From the NCBI GenBank assembly GCA_030641715.1, contig DAOWGX010000017.1:1-39090 (forward strand): 39,090 nucleotides of DNA, read 5' to 3'. The stretch's first letter is position 1. Each line of letters opens with the position of its first letter. Shown one piece after another: positions 9,020 through 18,000 of the stretch. Source of the stretch: Nanobdellota archaeon (GTDB taxonomy: Archaea > Nanobdellota > Nanobdellia > Pacearchaeales > GW2011-AR1). The notes under the pieces were generated by a model. It was not told where the DNA came from and did no database searches. It worked only from the letters and a program-made list of their open reading frames with translations. A program made the translations under genes and the position numbers.

Positions 9020-10351
9020 ATGGTGAAAATATACACGGTTGGCGGATTCTCGGAGGTTGGGAAAAACATGGTTGTAGTTGAACTTGAAGAGGACGCGTTC
9101 ATTTTTGACGAGGGATTTTTTCTACCTGCGATTGTTTCGATGGAAGAGCGAGATAAGGTTATGACTGAGAAGAGATTAAAATCTATCAAAGCAGTCCCAG
9201 AAGATTCTGTAATTAACAAAATCAGACACAAGGTTCGGGCACAATTCATAAGCCACGCACATCTCGACCATGTTGGTGCAATCCCTTTTCTATCTGATAA
9301 ATACAATGCGCCAATTTATGGAACTCCGTTTACGATGCAAGTTCTTAATTCTCTCCTCGCTGACAACGATATTGTTCTTCGAAATAAAACATTTCCAATA
9401 AAACCGAACACAACATTTTATGTTCAAGGCAAAAACCGAAAATACAAAATCGACTTCATCAATATAACCCATTCAACAATCCAATGTTTAATGATTGCGA
9501 TTCAAACACCAAAGGGAACGATTCTTTATGCTAATGATTTCAAGATGGACGATACCCCCGTTTTAGGATTAAAACCTAATTATAAAAGATTAAGAGAAAT
9601 CGCAAAAGATGGGGTTCTTGCTTTTATCGTAGATTCGCTATACTCTGGTTCAGAAAAGAAAACCCCTTCGGAAAAAATCGCTAGGGCATTACTCCAAGAA
9701 GTTTTATTAACGATCCAAAATCGAAATGCCGGAATGATTGTAACAACTTTTTCATCGCATATAGCGCGGCTAAAATCAATTGTTGAATTTGGGAAAAAAC
9801 TAAATCGGGAGGTAGTTTTTCTCGGAAGAAGTTTAGATAAATATTCGACTGCTGCAAAAAACGTTGGTGCTGCACCTTTTTTAAAAGATATTAGGATTTC
9901 AAAGTACCGACGACAAGTAGAAAAAACCTTGCATAAAGTTGAGCGAAATAGAAAGGATTACATGATTGTTTGCACAGGTCATCAGGGTGAACCCGGTTCA
10001 ATTTTAGAAAGACTTTCACGTCATCAACTTCCATTCAAACTAAATCGTGACGATAATTTAATTTTCTCATCAAGTGTGATTCCGACAAAAGTTAATCAGG
10101 AACAGTTTGCAAAAATGGAAGCTCGTTTGAAAAAAAGCAAGCCGAGAATTTTTCGGGATGCTCATGTTTCGGGTCATGGGGGAAGGGAAGACCTTCGAGA
10201 CATCATGAAGATTATTTATCCCCGACATATAATCCCGTCGCATGGAGGTTTGGATAAAACAAGACCTATGGCAGATCTCGCTAAGGAACTTGGTTACAAA
10301 CTCGGAAAGCAATGCCATTTAATGCAAGACGGGGGCGTGTTAAAATTGTAG
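9020..10351 (+). CDS. Ribonuclease J-like metallo-beta-lactamase/beta-CASP nuclease
   Basis: MVKIYTVGGFSEVGKNMVVVELEEDAFIFDEG; HAHLDHVGAIPFL (HxHxDH); VCTGHQGEPGSILERLS; HVSGHGGREDLRDI; IIPSHGG. Confidence 0.93.
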   Translation: MVKIYTVGGFSEVGKNMVVVELEEDAFIFDEGFFLPAIVSMEERDKVMTEKRLKSIKAVPEDSVINKIRHKVRAQFISHAHLDHVGAIPFLSDKYNAPIYGTPFTMQVLNSLLADNDIVLRNKTFPIKPNTTFYVQGKNRKYKIDFINITHSTIQCLMIAIQTPKGTILYANDFKMDDTPVLGLKPNYKRLREIAKDGVLAFIVDSLYSGSEKKTPSEKIARALLQEVLLTIQNRNAGMIVTTFSSHIARLKSIVEFGKKLNREVVFLGRSLDKYSTAAKNVGAAPFLKDIRISKYRRQVEKTLHKVERNRKDYMIVCTGHQGEPGSILERLSRHQLPFKLNRDDNLIFSSSVIPTKVNQEQFAKMEARLKKSKPRIFRDAHVSGHGGREDLRDIMKIIYPRHIIPSHGGLDKTRPMADLAKELGYKLGKQCHLMQDGGVLKL

Positions 10352-10725
10352 AATCTGAAAACTCAAACAAGGCTAAAGAATTAATTGGAGGTTTGAAAAA
10401 TGCTTTTGAGAGGGGTGAATCTTTTGCAAAAGCCAAACAAAGTTTCATTAATGCAGGATATAACCCTCAGGAGGTAGAAATCGCAACACAGGAAATAAGA
10501 AAACTACTTTCTTCGACAAATCGTCCTGTAACCACTTCGGTTGAAACAAAATTTACACAGATTCCTAAAACATCTCAAACAAAACAATTACCCACGACAT
10601 CTAGTGGGTCTCCAACTCGGAAAAAAGGGATACCAAAAGCGTTAATTATTTTCTTAGTAATCTTCCTGATATTAATTGTCGTCGGTGCTGCGACTTTAGG
10701 ACTCTTTTGGGATCAATGGTTTTAA
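10312..10725 (+). CDS. Hypothetical protein with C-terminal TM helix
   Basis: 137 aa ORF overlapping the RNase J 3' end by 40 nt; Ser/Thr-rich linker then KALIIFLVIFLILIVVGAATLGLFW. Start uncertain. Confidence 0.6.
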   Translation: MPFNARRGRVKIVESENSNKAKELIGGLKNAFERGESFAKAKQSFINAGYNPQEVEIATQEIRKLLSSTNRPVTTSVETKFTQIPKTSQTKQLPTTSSGSPTRKKGIPKALIIFLVIFLILIVVGAATLGLFWDQWF

Positions 10726-10726
10726 G

Positions 10727-11251
10727 ATGACTGAAGTTTATTCGCCTGCAGAAGATTCATATTTTTTCTCAGAATTTTTAAAAAAATATATTTCTAAAAA
10801 GAGAATTAATTCCTATTTAGACATGGGAACTGGTTCGACCATCCTCTCTGATACGGTCTCTAAGGTTCTCAGTAGAAAAAACATTCTTGTCGCGGATATA
10901 AATCCTACAGCGGTAAGGCTTGCAAGAGAAAAAGGTTTCAATGCGATTGAAACAGATCTTTTCGAAAATATCAAAGACAAATTCGACTTGATAACGTTCA
11001 ACGCTCCTTATCTCCCAAAAGATCTTCGTGAATCGAAATCTTCTCAGCTAGCAACAACAGGAGGAAGGCGAGGAGATGAAATTTCTTTAAAATTTTTGGG
11101 ACAGGCAAAGAAACATCTTAAAAAGAATGGAAAGGTTTTTCTTTTAATCTCGAGTTTGACACCTTTGGATAAAATTAATAAATTTAATCCAGAGATTGTG
11201 GCCAGAAAAAAGATTTTTATGGAAGAATTGTTTATTTTGGAATTTTTTTAA
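10727..11251 (+). CDS. HemK/Mtq2-like N5-glutamine methyltransferase
   Basis: VYSPAEDSYFFSEFL, SYLDMGTGSTILSDTV (SAM motif), DLITFNAPYLP (NPPY-like) and length fit archaeal HemK2/Mtq2. Confidence 0.85.
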   Translation: MTEVYSPAEDSYFFSEFLKKYISKKRINSYLDMGTGSTILSDTVSKVLSRKNILVADINPTAVRLAREKGFNAIETDLFENIKDKFDLITFNAPYLPKDLRESKSSQLATTGGRRGDEISLKFLGQAKKHLKKNGKVFLLISSLTPLDKINKFNPEIVARKKIFMEELFILEFF

Positions 11252-11273
11252 TTAATATTGTGGAACATGTTAG

Positions 11274-11298
11274 TTAAATCATAACTATCTTTATATAC
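11274..11298 (+). repeat. Copy 1 of 25-bp direct repeat containing a TATA box (TTAAATCATAACTATCTTTATATAC)
   Basis: Identical 25-mer at 11685-11709; TATA box TTTATATA (11290-11297) centred ~26 bp before ATG 11319. Confidence 0.9.
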
Positions 11299-11318
11299 CT
11301 GTTTGAAATTCATTCTTT

Positions 11319-11633
11319 ATGGGTAGAGAATCGAATCCGGGGAGAAAGTTAGTAGATATAACTTTGGATGAGGCGGTTCAAGTTATTAGATTAGGGGAAG
11401 GACATTCAGAAAATATACGTTATAAATTAAGAAGAAAAGAAAATCCCTTCCGCGAGAATTTCACTCAATTATTTTATAAAGATAGCAAGGGAGAGGTTAT
11501 TGCAGCAAATTTTTTTGATGGTAAAGATGCCGTAACTCTTTGTCAGGGTAACTCCTATTATCGAACCTTTTATGGGATTGTTAAATATCTTGAGAAACAA
11601 GGATTTGATTTAGAATCTGCAAATTGTAAATAG
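11319..11633 (+). CDS. Hypothetical protein, 104 aa
   Basis: ORF with TATA box at leaderless spacing; no family recognised. Confidence 0.6.
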   Translation: MGRESNPGRKLVDITLDEAVQVIRLGEGHSENIRYKLRRKENPFRENFTQLFYKDSKGEVIAANFFDGKDAVTLCQGNSYYRTFYGIVKYLEKQGFDLESANCK

Positions 11634-11684
11634 AAGATTATTGTTTAAATCTTTAATCTAACCCTTCTTTTTTCAAAACATCCA

Positions 11685-11709
11685 TTAAATCATAACTATC
11701 TTTATATAC
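11685..11709 (+). repeat. Copy 2 of 25-bp direct repeat/promoter element, upstream of mre11
   Basis: TTAAATCATAACTATCTTTATATAC, identical to 11274-11298. Confidence 0.9.
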
Positions 11710-11752
11710 GTCGGCAGATTTCTAAAAACATGGACATAAGAGGGTATTTATT

Positions 11753-12949
11753 ATGGTAAAATTCGCACATTTGGCAGATTGTCATCTCGGAGGATGGAGG
11801 CAGGAAGAACTGCAAAAACTAAATTTCCGGTCATTTCAAAAAATCATCGAACGATGTATCCAGGAGAACATAGATTTTATGTTAATCTCTGGAGACTTAT
11901 TTGATTCTGCATATCCTCCAATAGAAATTCTCAAGGATTCATTTTCAGAGTTCAAAAAACTTCACGACGCTAAAATTCCTGTTTATCTAATCGCAGGTTC
12001 TCATGACTTTTCAGCGTCTGGAAAAACTTTTTTAGATGTTTTGGAAAAAGCGGGTTTTTGTAAAAATGTAGAAAATTGGGAGGTAGGGGAAGATGGAAGA
12101 ATTAAACTGATGCCCCATATGCACGAAGATATCGCAATCTATGGATATCCTGGGAGAAAATCAGGGATGGAGATTGAAGATTTGAGGAAAGTATATTTTA
12201 ACGAAATTCATCCATTTACAATTTTTATGGTTCACACCACTATCAAAGATGTCGTAGGCACAATCCCTATGGAATCGATAGAGAAACAAAAACTCCCGTT
12301 AGCAAATTACTACGCGATGGGGCATATCCATCAGCGTTATAAAACCCAAGAAGCAAATTCACATTACGTCTACCCCGGACCCACATTTCCAAATAATTTT
12401 CAAGAGCTGGTAGATTTAAACTATGGGGGTTTTCAATTAGTTGAGATTATCGGTGGAAATCTAAAAACTCAAAATATTCAAATCCCCCTTAAGGAAGTTG
12501 TTTGCATCTCGATAGAAATAGACGATGGACTGACTGCAACACAAAAAATAATTTCGGAACTAGATAAGTTTAATCTTAAAGATAAAATAGTTCTTTTGAG
12601 ATTAAAAGGTGTTCTGACTCAAGGAAAAACTGGAGACATACATTTTAATGAGATAGAAGAATTCGTAAGGAAAAAGGAAGCATACGTTTTTTTGAGAAAT
12701 ATTTCCTCGGTTCAAGTTCAAGATACTGGTTTTGAAACGGTCTCTCTGCCAACAGAAGATGTGGAGAACGTAGAACTAAAGATTATTGGAGAATATTCAC
12801 AAAAAAATCCGAGCAATTTCACAAAACATTTACCTCAGTTGATGACGGCTCTTTCAATGGAGAAAAATGAAGACGAAAAATCTTTTGTCTTCGAGGATAG
12901 ACTTCTATCGGAATTAAAAAACATACTCAAACTTTCGGAGGTACTCTAA
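11753..12949 (+). CDS. mre11: DNA double-strand break repair nuclease Mre11
   Basis: FAHLADCHLGGWRQEELQ, MLISGDLFDSAYPP, AGSHDFSASG, YAMGHIHQRY metallophosphatase motifs; followed by rad50 with TAATG overlap. Confidence 0.95.
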   Translation: MVKFAHLADCHLGGWRQEELQKLNFRSFQKIIERCIQENIDFMLISGDLFDSAYPPIEILKDSFSEFKKLHDAKIPVYLIAGSHDFSASGKTFLDVLEKAGFCKNVENWEVGEDGRIKLMPHMHEDIAIYGYPGRKSGMEIEDLRKVYFNEIHPFTIFMVHTTIKDVVGTIPMESIEKQKLPLANYYAMGHIHQRYKTQEANSHYVYPGPTFPNNFQELVDLNYGGFQLVEIIGGNLKTQNIQIPLKEVVCISIEIDDGLTATQKIISELDKFNLKDKIVLLRLKGVLTQGKTGDIHFNEIEEFVRKKEAYVFLRNISSVQVQDTGFETVSLPTEDVENVELKIIGEYSQKNPSNFTKHLPQLMTALSMEKNEDEKSFVFEDRLLSELKNILKLSEVL

Positions 12950-14991
12950 TGTTATTCAAAAAACTTCATATTCAAAACATCCGAAGCTATGAAGACTTAA
13001 AAATAGAATTCCCAAGGGGTTCCGTTCTTTTAGCAGGAGACGTCGGTTCTGGGAAGACTTCTATACTCCTCGGACTTCAATTTGCATTATTCGGATTACA
13101 GCCGGGGCAAAAGGGCTCGTCAATCTTACGGCATGGAACTGATAGTGCATATGCCTGTTTGGAACTTGTTATTGATGACGAAACGATAACTCTTGAAAGA
13201 ACTATAAAGAAAAGTAAAAACGGAAGTATAACTCAGGACCTAAACGTAATCACCGTCGGAACTGCAAGAGAAGAACTCTCAACCTCTGAAATGAAAGATC
13301 GCGTTATCCGTATTCTAAATTATCCAAAAGAGTTCGTAAAAAAATCTAACCTACTATACAAATTTACAGTTTACACACCTCAAGAAGAAATGAAATCAAT
13401 AATTCAGGAGAGGCCTGAAATTCGACTCGATACTCTGCGACATATTTTTGGGATTGACCGTTATAAAAGAATCAAAGATAATTCCCAAATTCTCCTACAG
13501 AAAATCAAGGAGGCAATCAAAATAAAAGAAGTTCTGGCATCTGAGCTAAATCTCTTGAAGGAAAAATTTACGTTGGAGAATGAGAAAAAAATAATTCTTT
13601 CAAGGGAAATAAATAATCTAAACCTTGAGTACCAAGGATTCTCGATTAAGAAACAAGAACTTGAGGAAAAATTAAGCTCTATACAAAAAATCATCGAGGA
13701 GAAAAGGGAAATAGATTCTGAAATTGCAAAACTCCAGGTTCTCATCCAGGGGAAAAAAGATTTGGAATCCCGAATGAAAAAAGATATAGTCCTCATGCAA
13801 AAACAAATCCATGAAAAAATTGATTTCTCCGAAGGAAGACTTCAGGAAGTTTCAAAACTTTTAGAGAAACATAAAACGCTTCTCGAAGAGAAAAATTCCC
13901 GATTTCTTTTAATCTCTTCGAAGATTTCGGTTCTCGATTCCAAAAAAGAGAGCCCTTTAAAAATGAAAGAAAAAATGATGACTCTGGAAAATTGCCCGAC
14001 GTGCTTCCAAACTGTAAGCCAAGAACATAAGAACAAGATTACTAAGAGAACACAATTTGATATAGAAGAAATTGATAGGGAACTTGAGCAGAAGATACAA
14101 GAGAAACAAATTCTTGTTAGGGATATAGAAAAAGAAAAAGAATTAATTAAAGGATACGAATTTGATAAAAATAATTTTCAGCAAGATAAAATAAAATTTG
14201 AACATCAAAAGATTATCGAGACGAAAATGAAAAGCGACGCATTTGTTTTAGACAGAGTTTCAAATGAGATTATTACATTACAAGAACAAACAGAACAACT
14301 AAAGATTAAGACTCAATCTTTTTCGCAGTCTCAAAAATTGTTTGATGATACAAAGTTTGAATACAAAAAAATTAATGAAGAGGCTCAGGCAAAAGAAATT
14401 TCCCTTGCTACAAAAAATAAGGAATTGGAAATTTTAAAGAAAAGATTGGAAGAACTTCAAAGGGATATCCAAGGTAAGGAAAAAATTCGTGAAGAGATTA
14501 ACTATCTTCGGAGATTACAGGATTGGGTCCAGGAAAAATTTATCGCGATGATAAACTTGACTGAGAAAAATGTTATGGTGAAACTTCGAAGTGAATTTTC
14601 CTCAATTTTCGGAGAATGGTTTTCCATGCTCGTTTCAGATTCTCTGTCAGTTAGATTGGATGAGGATTTTACGCCGATAATTATAAATCAAGATTATGAA
14701 ATTGAATACGATTTTCTTTCGGGGGGGGAACGAACTGCAGTCGCATTAGCCTATAGGTTAGCTTTAAATCAGGTTTTAAATTCTTTGTTATCAAAAATCA
14801 AGACGAAAGATATAGTCATCCTCGACGAGCCAACCGACGGATTCGCAACAGAACAAATCGATAAAATGCGAGATATCTTTGAGCAGCTTAAAGCCGAGCA
14901 AATAATTTTGGTAAGTCATGAACAAAAAATCGAAGGTTTTGTGGATCATGTGATGCATGTTAGGAAGGAAGGGGTTTCTCGGGTTGAATAA
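12949..14991 (+). CDS. rad50: DNA double-strand break repair ATPase Rad50
   Basis: Walker A GDVGSGKTSIL, zinc hook CPTC, signature DFLSGGERTAVALAYRLALNQ, Walker B DIVILDEPTDG. Confidence 0.96.
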   Translation: MLFKKLHIQNIRSYEDLKIEFPRGSVLLAGDVGSGKTSILLGLQFALFGLQPGQKGSSILRHGTDSAYACLELVIDDETITLERTIKKSKNGSITQDLNVITVGTAREELSTSEMKDRVIRILNYPKEFVKKSNLLYKFTVYTPQEEMKSIIQERPEIRLDTLRHIFGIDRYKRIKDNSQILLQKIKEAIKIKEVLASELNLLKEKFTLENEKKIILSREINNLNLEYQGFSIKKQELEEKLSSIQKIIEEKREIDSEIAKLQVLIQGKKDLESRMKKDIVLMQKQIHEKIDFSEGRLQEVSKLLEKHKTLLEEKNSRFLLISSKISVLDSKKESPLKMKEKMMTLENCPTCFQTVSQEHKNKITKRTQFDIEEIDRELEQKIQEKQILVRDIEKEKELIKGYEFDKNNFQQDKIKFEHQKIIETKMKSDAFVLDRVSNEIITLQEQTEQLKIKTQSFSQSQKLFDDTKFEYKKINEEAQAKEISLATKNKELEILKKRLEELQRDIQGKEKIREEINYLRRLQDWVQEKFIAMINLTEKNVMVKLRSEFSSIFGEWFSMLVSDSLSVRLDEDFTPIIINQDYEIEYDFLSGGERTAVALAYRLALNQVLNSLLSKIKTKDIVILDEPTDGFATEQIDKMRDIFEQLKAEQIILVSHEQKIEGFVDHVMHVRKEGVSRVE

Positions 14992-15012
14992 GATAAGATA
15001 TTGTTATCTAAA

Positions 15013-15066
15013 TTAAATGTTTTTTAGACAATTCTAGACGGATACCGCCAACTAAAAAACATTTAA
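15013..15066. repeat. Perfect 15-bp inverted repeat (arms 15013-15027 and 15052-15066, 24-nt spacer)
   Basis: TTAAATGTTTTTTAG ... CTAAAAAACATTTAA; the right arm runs into the TATA-like TTTAAATA preceding ATG 15094. Confidence 0.85.
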
Positions 15067-15093
15067 ATATGAGGGATTTGTTGTATTATTAAT

Positions 15094-18000
15094 ATGAAAA
15101 AGAAAAGAGGTTTGAAGCTTTCTCCAAATTGGGGGGGGGGCGAAGGGATTTTAATAAGATATCATTGTTATTCTTAATAACTTCTATTTCTATTATATTT
15201 ATAGTATCTGCACTCCCGACTTTAACTTTTGTTTCACCAATATTAGCGAATAATTCTTATACAAATAATAATTGGACTTTTGTGAATATAACATCAGATG
15301 AAAATTTGAATCAATCATTATTAGAATGGGGCAATTCTTCCGGATTTACAAATGTTAGTATGAGTAATAGTTCTTTAACTAACTGGTATAAAAATATGAC
15401 AAATCTTGCTGATTATACTTATACTTATAATTATACAACATGGGCTCAGAATACAAGTGGGAACTGGAGCCAATCAGGAAGACGCTTTGTGACTGCAGAT
15501 ACAATAAATCCAAATATAAATTTTACAAGTCCAACACCAAGTAATGGCTCATCTCAAAATAATACTAATATTTTTGTAAATGTTTCTGCGAATGATACTA
15601 ATAATATTTCAACATTTATTGATTTTGACAATTCTCTTGTTGGTTGGTGGAGATTTAGTGAATCTTCTTTGAATAATGGTTCAACTCTGGAGGATTTTTC
15701 TGGATATGGAAATAATGGAACTGTTTATGCAAATGATAGCTCTGGAAATCCAAGAGATATGAGTACTTCTGCTGGTTATTTTGGTAGGGCTGGTTATTTT
15801 GGTAGGGCTGGTTATTTTGATGGGGATGGAGATTATGTTGATTTGACAGATATAAATTTGAATGAATGGACTTGGACATCATGGATTTACACAAAAAGTT
15901 ATACTGGTGGCTGGCTTATGCCTATAGGTTCACGAGAAGGAGGTCCTGGGGATTTTATAGGAAGAAAAAGTGATGGGACTTTTAGAGTTTATGATGGTGA
16001 CAATAGTGAGATTTCTACTGATGTTCCTAACCTAAATCAATGGGAATTTTGGACAGTTGTATATAATACAACAAATTATCTTTTTTATATAAATGGAACC
16101 TTTAAAGGTAATTCTCCTGTTGCAACTGGAGAAAATTTTGATTTTGATTTAATTGGAGACGTATTTACAGGTGCTTATGATTTCAATGGCACAATCGATG
16201 ATGTAATGATTTTCAACAGAAGCTTAAGTGTAGCAGAAATCCAAGCACTTTATGCAAATCCTTCATCAAGATATTTAGAAAAGGATTTTACAGGCTTAAG
16301 TTGGGGCACTTATACATTTAAAGCTTATGCTCAAGATTTAGCTGGAAATGTGAATTCGACTGAAACAAGAGAAGTTGAAATAATAGAAAGAGTTATCCAA
16401 ATAGATTCCCCAGCTTATAATGATAGAGACTATCTTTCTCCAATAGATTTGAATGTGACAACAGGTTTTTATGCATCTTGTAAATGGACTAATGATAGTG
16501 GAGCAACTAATTATTCTATGAGTACAACTGACAATAGAATATTTAATTATACTGCATCTTTATCTATTGGAAGTTATACCATTGATTTTTATTGCAATGA
16601 CAGTACAGAAGAGGTCACAAACCAGACAAATTTTACAATAGTTGACCACTTGACTTATTATGTAGATAATTCTTCTGCTGCTTGTTCAGATTCTTATGAT
16701 AAAAACTATGCAACAAATGAAACCACTCCTTTTTGTAATATAAATAGTACTATTGGTCTTGCAAGTGCTAGTGATGAAATAGTTGTTAAGTATATTAACG
16801 GGGGATATTGTGAAGGAATAAATGTTGGTAGTTATGGTATAAATAGAACTACAAGTTCACCAATAATTATAAGGGGTGAAAATGATTCTCAAAGAACAAT
16901 ATTAAATGGAACTTGTGCTTCTCAAGTTAATGGCATTAGACTAACAGAAGAAGACAATTACATCTTTAGGTCTTTTTATATATATAATTTTAGCAATGAT
17001 GCTATGAATATCAAAGGAATTTCATTAGGGATTATATTTGAAAATATAACAGCAGTAGATAATGGTTATGCACATGAGTCTGGCAGTGGAGATGGAATTT
17101 CTTATCATAATGCTTCCACAGGTTACTCAAAAAATTTAAATGTAACAGGTGGCTATAAATCAACAATAGTAGATATAGAAAATTCTATAAGCAATTACAC
17201 AAATATTTATGGAAGAAATAACAGATTGTATGGGATTTTCTTTTATGGAGCTGGGAGTGGGAGAGGTTCAACCCCAAACGATATAACCTTACATTATGTT
17301 TGGAATGCTACAATAGAAGATTCGCCAGGATGTTATTGGTCTGAGGTTCAGTCTCATGCATATAATATAATTTGTAATAATATCTCTGGCGAAGCATTTT
17401 ATTTTGCTAATAGGGAAAATTCAGTTGAGTCATTTAATATAACAACAAACGGAGGTGTTTCTATAAACATAACAAATACCGGCAGTTATAATATTAGTTT
17501 AAAAGATGGAAGATTTAATGAAAATATAACTTTAGTTAATTCAACAAATGTAACCATTGTTAATGTAAGTTATGATATTTCTAATGAAAGTGTTGGTTCA
17601 GATTCTATCTTAACAAGAAAATGGTATCTTGATATAAGTGCAAATCTAGAAAATGTAACCATTTCTTGGACAAATGTTTCTGGCTCTTTATTAGGTTCTT
17701 CTTTGACAAATTCATCTCTTATAATTCCAAAACAGGAATTAACTGATTATATTAATAATGGGGGAACAAAAACATATTATTCAAATTATGCAATAACTGC
17801 CTCAAAATCTGGATATGATTCTCAAACCCAAAGCGTGAATATGTCAACAAATAGAGAGATTAGTTTTAGTTTGAGCCCGACAACCACAGAAGAAGAAACA
17901 ACAACTCTTCAAAGTGGTGGAGAACTACCAACTTACAAACCAACCCAAAAACAATTACAAGAAGGTTATGAAAAAGGTTTGAGGAAGAATTATAAGATGA

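Noticed and set aside
15655-15894. Minus-strand ORF with QPYQNN repeats
   Set aside because: Antisense reading of the 18-bp LamG tandem repeat; the repeat is explained by the plus-strand gene.
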